Assembly: GCF_001039355.2 (NCBI RefSeq) | Contig: NW_019775910.1 | Span: forward strand, 1-64,000 | DNA length: 64,000 nt | Reading direction: 5' to 3' | From: Lingula anatina | Lineage: Eukaryota > Brachiopoda > Lingulata > Lingulida > Lingulidae | Shown here: in pieces, positions 12,382-25,100 of the stretch | How the letters are laid out: each line of letters opens with the position of its first letter | Numbering within the stretch: the stretch's first letter is position 1 | The notes under the pieces: model-generated | Database searches by the model: none | What the model saw: the letters and a program-made list of their open reading frames with translations, nothing else | Told to the model about the DNA's origin: nothing | Position numbers and translations under genes: made by a program

Positions 12382-13460
12382 ATGAACTCTATCAAAGTTG
12401 TAGCGTTGTTCGCGGTAATTTTGTCGTTTTTACTGACTGAGGTGACCAGTAGTGACAAGACTGAACTAGGAGCGGATTGGAGCGTTTTTCATTCATACCA
12501 TGTTCATGGAGACGAAGACTCTATTATCGAAAGAAAAGGTTCGTCACTTCTCTTTGCAGTAGCAGCAAGGGCAAGTCAAGTTGTTGTAATAATCTTGGTG
12601 CATATGCTTTATTTTCATTATTCCTTTTTTATTCTTAACAGCTGTCTTGCGGTTATTTGGATTAAATAGCACATTTATCAGTTAGTTCGTTCCTTTTATT
12701 ATTTGTCTCCACATGTTTGTGACAAAAGTTGAGGAATATGTTATCCCGCCCGTCCGTCTGTGTGTTTATAATTTTCATTATCTCATTCTTGTCCATTACA
12801 CGGAGGGAGTTGAGGCTTTTGAGATCGATAGTCTCTTACATTGAGGAGAATGAGGACATTTAAATAATGATTTAATAATAACATGATGATTTTTAAAATA
12901 ATTACATTTAACTCTGCATTTCTAATCTATATTGACTTTCTTAAAATGATTTCATCAATTTTTACCTATTCTATCTATTATATTTTTATCCTTTATAGCA
13001 CTGAAGAAGGAGCAGAAAATACACCTTGGCAGAAAAGGTGGGAAATGTCGTAACAGGAAATGCTGGAAGGCGTGCTATTATGTGCTGAAGAGGGGAGGAC
13101 GATGTTCCTCCGACAGAAAACTGTGTGCCTGTTTCGAAGAGTGAAACAAAAGTGAGTTGCTCATTTTTCTATTTTATCCCCTGTTTTTAATTCTAGATTC
13201 TTATTTTAATAATATAAAATGAATAACTTTGAAAATTAAATTAATTACTATAATTATCTATTTGTACATTCACACATTGAATGTAGATGAAATACTTGAT
13301 AATTCCTTACAGGCTGACATATTTGTTTTTTGCTTACTTTTCTTTTCTAGGCACGCTATGGCTGCAGCAATGAGAGCGACGACTGAAAGCTTTCGAATCT
13401 TTTCTCCATTTTCTGTTTGACAAATTTAAAAATAAAAAAATAAACTGCAGCCGAAAAGTA
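12382..13460 (+). CDS. CS-alpha-beta defensin-like prepropeptide (100 aa, 3 exons)
   Basis: Coding exons are 12382-12538 and 12999-13144. The phase-1 junction is clean (AAAAG/GT and TATAG/CA). Residues 1-23 are a signal peptide (VVALFAVILSFLL core) and about 24-50 form an acidic propart. A basic C-terminal domain follows, with six cysteines at residues 69, 74, 78, 88, 95 and 97. The spacing C-x4-C-x3-C-x9-C-x6-C-x-C contains the CxxxC and CxC of the CS-alpha-beta fold, and GGRC forms the gamma-core GxC. Invertebrate defensins of this fold are secreted antimicrobial peptides; activity here is inferred. The very short first loop resembles mollusc defensins, but those have eight cysteines. An intron after the stop (donor at 13152, acceptor before 13351) separates a 3' UTR exon with AATAAA at 13431 and 13439. 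The fold is shared with some venom peptides, so an antimicrobial role is likely but not proven. Confidence 0.85.
13351..13460 (+). other. 3' UTR exon and poly(A) signals of the defensin-like gene
   Basis: The acceptor TCTTTTCTAG ends at 13350 and matches the donor AAAA/GTGAGT at 13152, seven bases after the stop codon. Two AATAAA hexamers at 13431-13436 and 13439-13444 predict cleavage near 13460. An intron this close behind the stop should not trigger decay, because the junction is less than 50 bases downstream. Confidence 0.6.
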
Positions 13461-13979
13461 CCAAAAAGTATTCGATTATTTTGTTGTAATTGATGGCGCA
13501 AAATAAGCCATGATTTGAAATTGTAACGCATGAAAGTAAAACCTAGCCGGAAAGTTAAGGGTTAAGTTGATTTTGGTGTTAATATTTCATCTCCATGTCC
13601 ATTTTGTAAAATTTTAGATATTATTTTTTCTACTTAACACCATAACATAATCAGCGCTATGGTAAACGAAAGCACAGTTCAGCAGGATTACTGTAGAAGT
13701 AGAAAATACGTCATCTAATCGATTTTATGAACTTAATTCGTGATATTAGACCAAACGGATGCTGACAAAAGATTAAAAACTTGCTTATAACTTAATACCT
13801 ATTTTGGTGCAAATTTTATTGATTTTTTATCAATTAACTATTGAAATAACTTTATGATTTCAAGATGAATTCTCCTGACTCTCTCCGTAGTGTGTTTGAG
13901 AAGACAAAACCTCGCCCCATTAACCCCAATGACCAACCCCCAACACACACAGGAAAAGAAAGAAAGAAAGAAAACGGAT

Positions 13980-14300
13980 TGATGAACATGTATTTCATGT
14001 ATTATACATGTATACCCCAAATATTACAAACGGTACCCTTTTTATAGGTATGATGGCATGCGAAATCCCTTTCCTTTTTTTTCTAGTCTGAAATCCGAAA
14101 ATCGGAGTGATGTACCCATTGTAAAATCACGAACTAGCACCAACACCAAAGTAATGGGTTATAAAAACTTTGCGGCACAATAGCCATCTTACGCCGTTTG
14201 AAATATTGATTTCGCGGGGTCTGCCTCTCTGCATCCGCTTGGAATTACGTATGATTATTTCCTTGTTCTATTCAAAAGTCGTTTTCTCACTTTCGATATT
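13980..14300. repeat. Third block of the left arm (inverted partner at 15240-15530)
   Basis: The sequence ATGTATTTCATGTATTATA at 13988 and the following 250 bases match the reverse complement of 15240-15530. In the right arm this block directly adjoins the partner of 9780-10046. In the left arm the two are separated by the defensin segment. Confidence 0.8.
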
Positions 14301-14784
14301 TTTTTATGATATCCTTTACACCAAATTCGTATCTTTACTCTTCCTCTATCTCATTTTAAACTTTTTCATTTACTCAAGCCTTTTGGAGTAAGCAAACAAT
14401 TTAACACAGCTTCATAATTTATTTCGATCTCGTCTGCGCACAATCACCTCCAACATTACCACGCCAAATGCAACCATTGCATTTATTCTGACAGTTGCAT
14501 TCACACTGTCACAATTAACGCAAAGTGAATGAATAGATCTTTCGAACCATGTAGTAAATTAAATACCATCAGTATTTAGTCTAAACTACGACAGCTGGAA
14601 CTGTGTGCAGTGCGTTTGGGCAGGGAACCAAATTAATTTTCCTTTTGTAGTCCGCAGCACATAAATGTCCAATGTAACCAATTTTTGCAAAAAAATTTAT
14701 GTAATTCACTACGTGGTTCAGAAGAAGCTCAGGCGTTCACATTGTGTTAGGTGTGACACTGTGGATGCAATCGTCTAATTACCT

Positions 14785-15025
14785 GCGCCAAGGAGGTTAT
14801 GTTTTCACCCCTGTTTGTTTGTTTGTTTGTCTGCCTGTCATCAACATAACTCAAAATGTTATGGACCGATTTTAATGATATTTTCAGGAACTGTCAGAAG
14901 TGGGCCAAGGAAGAGATGATTAGTTTTTGGTGGTGTTCTGGATCAATAATCAATAATCAATAATAATCAAAAATTGCTGCCTTGGCGGAGGTCTGCGCTC
15001 TCGGAGTGCTTTTCTAGTTGCGATT
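14785..15025 (+). mobile_element. Dispersed non-coding repeat of a type widespread in marine animals
   Basis: It begins GCGCCAAGGAGGTTATG, passes through TTTGTTTGTTTGTTTGTCTG and TGTTATGGACCGATTTT, and ends with GCCTTGGCGGAGGTCTGCG and GAGTGCTTTTCTAG. I recognise these motifs from repeats in unrelated marine animals; the family name is not certain. Diverged relatives of the middle part (AAAAGTTATGGAAGGATTT) lie in PRPF6 intron 10 at 43840-43960 and in its second copy at 50630-50750. Confidence 0.65.
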
Positions 15026-15239
15026 GTGTCGGTTGTGGAGGTGGTTGTGCGCTGACAAGTTCTCTCAATTAAAAAATTCTTCGTATACTTCATATATTCG
15101 TCCTAATAAACAGGAAAACTTGTCGGCCTAAACTGCTAGTTAATAACTTGTGAATATATTACTTAATTAGAAATGGTCTAAAGCATGGTCAACACTGATT
15201 TGTGAGCATGTTTTTGTTTCCTCCAAAACAGAATTCAAT

Positions 15240-16142
15240 TTTTGTGTCAATCCCGGATAGGAAAATTAATTTGGGAAAAATCATATGCGATTCAAAGCGG
15301 ATGCAGGGAGGCATTCTTTGTATTTTAAACGGCGTAACAAGATGATTATGTAGTGCTATATTTGGTGCTAGTTTGTGATTTTTACAATGGGTACAACACT
15401 CCAATTTTCGGATCTCAGACAAGAAAAGAAAAAGAGAATTTGTGCATACCATCATACTTATTTTAAAAAGGTACCATTTGTAATATTTGGGGTATATAAT
15501 ACATGAAATACATGTTCTCTGGATGAAATTCAATCTTTCGTGGTTGATAAAAACTTACTGATAAAAGCTCAGAAATGGAGTTACCTAGAATTCAGTTCAA
15601 TCTGTGACATAATATACCAATGTCAAGTTCGTTTCCGCGTTTCCTCAGAAGCGGTCCATGTCGATTCATGGCGCTTTCGACATATTTCCTTTTATGGCGA
15701 TTCTTTTGCGCAGTAGGCTTCTCAAGGTCGTCCCATACCAGCTGTGGTGAAACACATGCGACATGCAGCGCATTCATGAAGAATTGATATTTCTGTGACT
15801 TCAAAATCCAGGGTGTTACTGTTCTTATTTTCAAGGCATACAAGATCGGACACGCTGCTCACACGTTATTTTTCAGACAACTGAACAGTTTGAATTTTCT
15901 CTTAAATCTTCCCAGTCTTCAACTGGGTGATAATTCACATGAATGGAAGGAACGTGAACTGCCCGTTGATATTTGTGATCCCTTCTGGTGTCGACGTCGT
16001 GATTACATTGGGGTTCTGGTAATAAATAAATTATCCTCGTTAAACTCAGTCATTATAGGTTTGAGCGAGCATTGATTATGCCACACTGCGTTTGTTTTCC
16101 CCCCTTTTTTTAAAATGATAATGACATATGTAGTGGTACCAA

Positions 16143-16173
<31 letters not shown>

Positions 16174-17145
16174 ACATTTACAAATGCCTAAAAAAGACCC
16201 CAAGCGTCCAAGACCTCTTGTGTCACATCAAATTTATGTATGTATCATGTTGAAAAAATATTATTTTGTTGAGCAGAGGGTACAGGGGCTGCCAATATCT
16301 TGTGAAGAAAAATAGAGCCTTCACTTTTCGATTTTCATACTGTTTTTAAAAGTTTTTTTCTGTTTCTAACTAGTATCTTACACTGTATAATTATTATCAC
16401 TATCATTATTAATATTATAAAATCATCTTTATACTTAAGACTTATAAGGGAGCGAGCAATTGAATATGAGTGCTCGAGTGGCTGTGTGCGTATAAGAGTT
16501 TCTATACATGTCTTTTGTGTTTTTCGTATTTTCATACTATGAACACATTTTTACTCGTTTATTTCGATAGTTAGAATAAAATTGAATAATAATTATGATT
16601 TGTATTTAAAAAGACCTGTTCATATCTTGTTATCCTAATAGGATTTTATATTAACAATTGTAAGGTCTTTTAAGAATCATGCTGTGGGTTTTAAACTGTA
16701 TCAAATATTATTCATGGAAATAAATAACATTATCATTATCATAATGACCATAAATTACAGTGGTGACAAACCTATATATTCTCATAAACTGATTTTTGAT
16801 TTGACCCCTTACCCCTTTTACTCCTACCTTTCGTCTGGAACTTTTTATCCTTCTTTGTTTATTTGCGTTTATGAACAAACAGCTACTGCTACTTTGAAAA
16901 ACATAACTCATCTGTTCCAAAAACAACAAAGATTTCCAGAAATGATGAATGTTATCTTAATAATATTTTAGGTCTAGTTACCAACTGTTACTCCAAATAG
17001 AAGTGAGATCCCGTTTCCTTATTCAAATAGAACCAGGTGTTTAAGATTTATCTTAACACGAGCGAGAGATGGAAATCCAACCTCTGATGTTGTCATCAGC
17101 TGAGCTCACGACGCATTCACGTCGGTTTCAATTAGAAACGGCTTT
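15240..17145. repeat. Right arm of the inverted duplication, lacking the defensin gene
   Basis: Read on the minus strand, this arm runs parallel to 8130-10046 and then to 13980-14300, with the 3.9 kb containing the defensin gene left out. The junction lies near 15530, where GATTGAATTTC joins ATCCAGAGAACATG. A poly(A) run at 16146-16169 and several indels interrupt the match. Confidence 0.75.
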
Positions 17146-18185
17146 TGTGTATTCATCATTCAACGATTATCGTTTGACATGTACGGATATTCTATGGTAG
17201 TCGATCATTTTATGGTCCATAAATCCGTGAGGGTTGTTTTTCTATAATATTACAATCACAGTCCCATAGTGTTGGAAATTCTGGACATACGGATAAAAAT
17301 CCATACAAGTTTGATGATGAAAAATCAGACAGCGTTAGCGGGGATTTGGCATGTCTTGAATATAACGTATTGGTAGGCCTACCACGTCGATGATATTTAT
17401 GTAAATCATGTTGAATTTGACCTTAACGATGTCTATAGTTTTCGGTAGGAGTCCATTTTCTTTTGTGTCTGGTAGTTCAATTCAAAGTTTTCATACCCAT
17501 CCCATCCAGTTTGCCAATGTTTGATAAGATCTTGATCTCGTAGTACAGTGGCAATTTAGAGGGCGAAGCGTGCCAACTGGTAAAGTTTAGTCAAAATTCT
17601 CTACTGCGAGAGGGGGGCCAGTGGGGTGATTTTTTTTCAGAAATTGAATGGTGGGGGGGGGGGGGGAGGGCAGCATATTTTGATGATATTACAGGATATT
17701 GTAATGATGCATATTTTGCATTATTACAATTTGCACAACTTCAATCATCATATGTAGTATTTTAATAATAATTTTAAAAAAAACGTTCTAACAATGTTAT
17801 GAAAATAAAAAGATATGTGTCGGTCATATTTACCAATATAGCAAGCAGTAGTCGCGCCATAAGCTGTCGGTCTAACGTTGGACTTCAAGCCTGCGTCATA
17901 CGCTGTCTAAACTACACCTAGTGGGTTTTAGAACCCTCGGGCAGTCGGTACCTACCCGAAATAACCGAAATGATAAAAAGCTTTTTAAAAAACAAAAAAT
18001 GGACTTCAATTACGTAATAAGATTTATCAAAATTATCAAAAATGTATTTTCAGGTAATCCTGATAGTTGATTGGCGTTTGTGATGAATAAGTGTATAGTT
18101 TTAACTTCATTTCAGAAAATTCATTCTAATAAATTGCTTACAAGGTCAGCTAACACAGGAGTAGTGAAAAGGTTAAGCAGTAACG
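17146..18185. other. Intergenic, no gene seen
   Basis: No exon is recognised. A G-run at about 17653-17667 sits in a short stretch (around 17590-17680) that resembles the sequence at 21640-21700, probably a degenerate dispersed repeat. Confidence 0.4.
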
Positions 18186-18572
18186 ACCTGACTGAAGCAA
18201 GTAAGGTCGAATAGTGCCACGTGGGGCGACTCCATTCCAAATAAAGGGGTGTTATGTGGGGCGATTCCATTCCATTAGAGGGGTGACAGGTGGGGCGAGT
18301 GCATTCGAATAGAAGGGGTGACAGGTGGGGCCAGTCCATTGCGTTGGAGGGGTGACAGGTGGGACGAGTCCATTGCATTAGAGGGGGACAGGTGGGGCGA
18401 GTCCATTAGGTTAGAGGGGTGACAGGTAGGGCGAGTTAATTGCAAAAGAGGGGTGGCAGGTGGGGCGAGTCCATTGCAATAGAGGGGTGACAGGTGGGGC
18501 GAGTCCATTGCAATAGAGGGGTGACAGGTGGGGCGAGTCCATTGTTTTAGAAAGGGTGTCAGATGGGGCGAG
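18186..18572. repeat. 34-bp minisatellite
   Basis: About 11 tandem copies of a 34-bp unit with core GGGGTGACAGGTGGGGCGAG. The copies at 18447-18548 are nearly identical, and those towards 18190 are more diverged. Coding potential in any frame is a by-product of the repeat. Confidence 0.9.
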
Positions 18573-20680
18573 TCTTGTAATTATCCCAATTTGATTCAGA
18601 GAACAGGAACTGAAGAAACTGCTTTACCCTCAGAAATCAAATTTTTTGCCAGTTTGAGCCGTATCTATTAAAAAAACTAACTAGATTTAAGCTGACATCA
18701 GAATCTTCCCATCTTTTCATTATTACGTTCAAATATCAAATTAGGTATTTATACTAAGAATAGGTCGCCAAATTAAAACAATTCACCAAAGGAAAAGCCA
18801 AAACCCGTCAAAATAGGATCCTCCCTATAAAAGAAAATACAGGAAAGTTATATCCAAATGAATTAGTTCCATATGCTATAGAACATTTTTTTCGGTGCGC
18901 TAAAACAGCTTGGAGGGGTTATTAAGAAAAAACTGTCATTTTACAACTATTTAAAATTTAGGTACAACACATTATTTACACATAAGAATGAATATGAAAG
19001 TCTTGTAACACTAAAAAATACTATCCTTATCATAATAATTTCATAACAAAGTGAAAAATAAAACGCCAAATTACAAAAGCTCTTTTATTTTATTTTATTT
19101 TATTTTATTTATTTGTATTGAGTTTTCATATAATAGATGTACGAAGGAGCGTGGGTTCCCGTATGTGAAACAAAGGCTAGACTTCATAGGTTGCTTTCAG
19201 GCGGATGCTGTGCAGAATCCCGTTGAGCTCCTAAAAACATAGAATAATGTTTACAATTTTGAAATAAAGAGACAGACACTTTTATTCTAATAATGCATGT
19301 ACTATCACAGGGCAGAGGGCACAAATATATGGAATGACGTGTATGTTTAGTAACTAGTCTGATGTTTAGGTTCAGCTACCGCAAAACCAAAATTATGATC
19401 TGGGATTAGTTAATGATATAACTATTTGAGGCCTGTTGTTAAAAAAGTACCATTGTTAGCACAACCCGTTTCATTTGCAGGGTGGGTGAGGTTATTGCTA
19501 CGACCTTTAATATATTCCTCTTGATATTAAAATTATAACACGTGTTGTATTACATGTTGACGCATTTCAGAGAAAGAGATCATTTACACATTCTCTTCGA
19601 AAATTATAACAAATATATTGCACATATATAAGTTTTTATTCAGTGAAACGTGTAATGGATGGACAACACACGACACAATGGAGACAACAGGCTGTGTAAA
19701 ACATGTATCTGTTGGTCATTGTGTAATGAGCACTCGAAATCCTTGGATCAGAAGCTCAGGACGGTGACAAGAATCACCCAATTAATTAATTAATTAATTT
19801 AGGTGGTCATACTAACATTTAAACACACACGACATTTTGAATTAGGTCAAAATATTCAAATTAATTGTCAGGGCTGGGGCACACAAAATTTTCAAACAGA
19901 GGTTACAAAGTGCAGAGGATTTTAAGCAAACTTAGGTTATCATCAAAAGCCAGGTGAATGCGCTGTTTAGCCTTACTCACAAACATGCATTTGCTTCCAC
20001 GCCTTATAAAACCTCGACCTTCTGACTGCACCACACATACTGTTGCATCTACACCCGACTGGCCAACTGCCAAGTGAGCACTCGGGAAGACAGCACGATG
20101 AACAACTCGTTGTTATGCAAATGACAACAGGTACAGCTCATTTTAGGTGAGAAGTTGTTACTGAACCTGTTCACGAATGTTCAATAAACCCGGTGGTGAT
20201 ACCTTTATGTGCTCAAAGTCGTGCAAATATTCGATGTCACATACGATACTCAAGGGCAGATCCAGAGATATTTTCTGACAGTTTTTCATAATATATTTGT
20301 TGATCCATCCTCCATTTTTGACCGTCTTCCGACAGAAAAAATTAGATACCCGTCAATGTAAACTTGAAAATCTGGTCGTCTTCCGGAAGACCCAAAAGAC
20401 GGCCTAAATCCGCCCCTGATACTCAACAAGACCAGAAGTGTCTTACTGGGCCTGCTACACATTATTTTGTACAGGTGACATTCGTCCATATACTAACCCC
20501 AATACTCAAATTAACCCCAACCTAGCTGTACTAATCATGTGGGAGCCCGGACTTCCATTCCTGACGTTTCCCCTATGTAAAAATTATTTTGAAAAATCCA
20601 CACTGGGGGGCTTTCTTTACATACACACCCAAAAAATCGATAAGGTCAACTGCCATGCTACGATACATTTTGCTCAGTTA
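18573..20680. other. Intergenic, no gene seen
   Basis: Only simple sequence is evident: a TTTTA repeat at about 19083-19113 and an AATT run near 19780-19799. No exon with flanking splice signals and recognisable protein is seen. Confidence 0.4.
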
Positions 20681-20682
20681 TA

Positions 20683-21122
20683 CCCCCTTTACACTGGACG
20701 GCGTCCTTTCTGCGTCCTATCTGCGAACATGAAATTTGGCATCGCTGTGGTCTAAATAAGGAGGCACGAGCATTGATTTTGTATCAGAATGAATGCTCAA
20801 TGATCGGCCAGTTGTCGGCAAAGTATTATAATTTTTAACTCTCAAATGGGGCCGTACTGCTGGACGCAGAAGGGACGCCGTCCAGTGTAAAGGGGGCTTT
20901 ATACCCCCTTTACACTGGACGGCGTCCTTTCTGCGTCCTCTCTGCGACCATGAAATTTGGCATCGCTGTGGTCTTAATAAGGAGGCACGAGCATTTATTT
21001 TGTATCAGAATGAATGCTCAATGATCGGCCAGTTGTCGGCACGTAAAGTATTATAATTCTTTTACTCTCAAATGGGGCCGTACTGCTGGACGCAGAAAGG
21101 ACGCCGTCCAGTGTAAAGGGGG
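20683..21122. mobile_element. Two adjacent TIR elements (MITE family A)
   Basis: Two copies of a roughly 215-bp non-coding element lie side by side, at 20683-20896 and 20904-21122. Each starts CCCCCTTTACACTGGACGGC and ends with the inverse, so the terminal inverted repeats are about 35 bp. The interiors share ATGAAATTTGGCATCGC and are about 95 percent alike. A decayed relative lies at 29078-29252, with its allelic copy at 33238-33412. Confidence 0.85.
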
Positions 21123-22172
21123 CTTTAGGGAAATTGGCCTGCTGACTAAAAATGTAATTTGCAGCATCAAGCCCACGTTCGCCATTCATGGAATCAGAAG
21201 TTAGGTTTTTAACGAGAACAAAGTCGCGAGACGTCAATGATGAACCTGTATGAATCACATCATTTTGAATTTCTCATAGTTTTATAACAACTTGTACCAG
21301 GTTTTCGACGGGTCTTTCATGTGATCAATCCCTTGATAAAACGTCATGGTTCATACGAATGCGTACATATAACAAGGACCGAATACAGTTTCTAGGTGTG
21401 TTCTAGTATGACTACTGAAAAACACGCTTGGACTCTTTATTCATGTTGTTGACTGAATTATTTACCAATCAGACTGTTAACAGGGGCGAATATAGGATTC
21501 TTTGAAGGGGAGGGGGGGGGGGGAGGAACGACAGACCTCGGATGTGGGGTTTGGGGCCGGTCCATAGGCCTTGAAAATTTTCTGGTTTTCTGAAGAGCAA
21601 ACAGTGCCCTTTGGTACGGGTTAGAACTATGAACTATGATCTAGTCAAAATTCTTATTTCAAGAGGGGAATATTGGTGTGATGTATTTTTCAGGTTTTTA
21701 AAGCTACATCGGACGTCACGTTAATTAAGAAAATATCAAATAAAGCACAACTCCTACCGTGCTAAGCATCATCTCTTCTACTTTTATTCAACATTTAAAT
21801 GCTTCATACATAAGCCGATGAATTATCAAGAGAGTGTAACATTTTTCTAAAAACTACTGTTACCAATTTTCCTTACGTCTGAAATAATGTTTGCAAGTTA
21901 TTTTTTCCAGTGATTATTTTTTCGAATTCACACCTTACATATTAAAGTTGTTACATGTAATTCGATGCGTAATTTCCAAAAATCGTGGCCATTTCCAACG
22001 TTTCAGGAGTCAACCATTTACAATTTTTGCGCGGTGAAAGTAGCAAGTTTCTTCAAAATTCCAAAGAACCATTTCCTGTTGCTATATCCCACTTTTATCC
22101 TGTAATATTAAACAGTATTTCAAAATTTCCAAGAAATAAGTTTTTTTTTTTCAAAACTTCCAAGAATCATTT
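21123..22172. other. 3' flank of the NKRF-like gene and repeat debris
   Basis: No exon is seen. A G-rich stretch at 21483-21700 resembles 30833-30990, so both are probably copies of one dispersed repeat. TTTATT at 21783-21788 is a possible poly(A) signal for the minus-strand gene that ends at 22173. Confidence 0.4.
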
Positions 22173-25100
22173 TCAGGGTATATTCATCTCCACTTGAAAG
22201 GTATCAGGTTTCACCAACATGTATTTATTGCTACAGTTTCCATGAAGTTCCAGAAACTTCACCAGGTCGGACCCCGTGAATTTTCTCCCCACCAGCACAT
22301 AATTCATCTTATTGTACTCCGTGCCACACGTTTTCAGGCCGTATTTCTGGCCGATCTGGATAACGGCTTTCTTTTCCTCGGCGGAAAACTCGATGCCAGG
22401 AAACACGATTTCGTCGATCGTGTTGCACTGTGCGTAAAACTCCAGCAGCTCCTCCAGTTTGCTGATCAAATCACTGGAGACACGGTCGTAGATGGTGTTC
22501 CCCACGCCTCTCTTTGAAAAGGTGTTTGACGGAGCAACTTCGATTGCACTGGGCAAACCTGTAATGGATTTTGGAGTTTTAGTTTAGACAGATTGAAATC
22601 TATTGCCTTTATGACAGTGAATGTCCCGACAAAAGAGGAAATAAATAGAAATTTTGAAATCATTATAATTAGTGGAATCTAAAAATTCACATGCAGATCA
22701 GCTTGTTATAAGAACTGGTTCCAATTTTTAAAAAAGTTTTTTATATCTTAAATCTTTCCACCCACTCTCTTTCTCTCTCTCTCTCTCTCTCACCTTTATT
22801 CTCGGAGGACCCGAGCCCTCCTCCCGTCCAGCCCATCTTGGCCATCATGTTCATGGCCGCACTGGAGCCACTACTGGCGCCATTTGCTGGCACAGACTGA
22901 GGCATTGTGGGAACCCAGTTCAAGACGTCACTCCTCCTCAGCACACAGAGGTCGTTAGGGTTAGTGCTCTTGATCTACAACAATTGAGACAAGTTTTGTC
23001 TTTCAGATTCAGGCAAATATATTTTGATCTGCCAGACTTGCACATAACAGATAAATATCACTTCTCCCAAAAGTTTGTAACGCATAAGGTCTGCTGTCAT
23101 TTTTGCAGGCTAAATACAGTCAAATGTATCAGTGTGACGTAAAAAATGTGTAAGTCGTGGCAAGTAGATATGTGCTGGGTTTGACAGCAAAATGTGTTTG
23201 GTGTGACTGTACAAATGTGCTTGGCCTGCAGAAAAGGAGTCAATTGTTACAGTGGAAATGTGTTAGGAGAGACAGTGAAATAAGTTAGATATGAAAGTAA
23301 AATTTGTTGGGTGGGATGGAATTGTGGTAAGCTTGACAGTAAAATGTGTTGGATGTGAAAGTGGAAATGTGTTAGGAGAGACAGTCAAATGTGTGGAATT
23401 GCATTAAGAGAGACAGTCAAATGTGTTGGGTGTGACAGTGGAAATGTGTAAGGAGAGAGATGGTAAAATGTGTTGGGTGTGAAAGTGGAATTGCATTAAG
23501 AGAGACAGTCAAATGTGTTGGGTGTGACAGTGGAAATGTGTTAGGAGAGACGGTAAAATGTGTTGGGTGTGAAAGTGGAAATGTGTTAGGAGAGACAGTC
23601 AAATGTGTGGAATTGCATTAAGAGAGACAGTCAAATGTGTTGGGTGTGACAGTGGAAATGTGTAAGGAGAGAGATGGTAAAATGTGTTGGGTGTGAAAGT
23701 GGAAATGTGTAAGGAGAGACAGTAAAATGTGTTGGGTGTGAAAGTGGAAATGTGTTAGGTGAGACAGTGAAATGTGTTGGATGTGACAGTAACACAACTC
23801 ACCATGATAGTCCAGTTGTTCTTGTACAGATACTCCAGGGCTTCAAAACAAGCCTTCTGCTTGGCATGTGCCTTGACCAGGTTTTCAGCATAGCCCATTT
23901 TCCTTCCCTCTATATAACACGTACACTTGTACCTGGGAATAAAATTAAGTATATAAAAATGAATGGTGTAGTATACATTTTAAAATCATCCTTTACTAAA
24001 TAAATTTAAAAAGATGTGTTCAGAGACCCAACACTGGGTGTTTTTTCCAGCCAAGTATGAAATGGCATCTCACTTCTATGAAACAATGACAGCACATTGG
24101 CATGAATATTGAAAAAAAAATTTTTTGTAACATTAGACTTCCCAGTTCATGACAAGTTCGGTGTCATTCTGTTTGACATTAGACAGTATACTTCTTCTCC
24201 GTGTTTTTACATCATCTGCTATTGGTTCCACAGTTGTGGTGATTATGTCACACCATCTTTATGTTAAAAAAATAAATAAATAAATAAAAATAAAAAAAAA
24301 AAAACATCACATGACAATTGCTCAGTAAATCCCATCAACATGAATTGATGAGATTTCTCCCCTGGCCAAAAAATGGATTATTAACGAAATATTTATAACT
24401 GAACGTTAGTTTTTTTCTTGCCAGAAAGTACACTGTTGTTAATTTCTGAAAAAGATAAATATTAAAAAAGTGAAACATTAGCAAATATTTGTGTTTGGTT
24501 TTTCCCCTCGACATTGGATAATGTACACTAATTTTTTTAATGTACTTCCTTTTTTTTACCTATGACTAGCAATCATGGGGGTTATTTCCAAATGACTTCT
24601 GTTTGGAAATAAAATTAGAGCTAGAACCTGGAAAACAATGTAAGGGCATGTGAACTTCTTTCAAGAAAGAGACACAAATCACATCCATAAAAGCTGTAGT
24701 AAAAGATCCCCCACCTCTCCCAAAAACTGATAAACAAAAATTATGGTTTAATATGTCGTTCTTGAAGAGGGTCCAGCTGCCATTTAGAAGAAAAATGCAG
24801 TGTGATAGTTAATGCACAACATCGAGAAAGTGGCGCCACCTTTATCATGTCTCAACACAAAATGAACTTGTATCATCAATATCACAGTGTATCTAATTTT
24901 TTTCGGTGGAATGACCTACCCACGACCCCCTGCTGTGAAGGAAACTAGTGAAGACACAGGTACTGTACTGTTTGGTCTTTTAGAACAGACACCAATGTCT
25001 TTGCTGTTTTTCACATACCCAAAAAGACAAAACCAAAGTGTCACAACTATCACAATTAGTCACAGCCAACACACTACTTACACCTTGCCTGTCTGGGCAG

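Noticed and set aside
18121-18508. Frames with repeated SPHLSPL peptide
   Set aside because: They come entirely from the 34-bp minisatellite; no start context, splice signals or family support a protein.
18186-18572. Possible CRISPR array because of regular spacing
   Set aside because: The units are contiguous without distinct spacers, and the genome is animal.
23417-23602. Frame with THFTVSPNTFPLSHP repeats
   Set aside because: It is a translation of the intronic 45-bp minisatellite of the NKRF-like gene.
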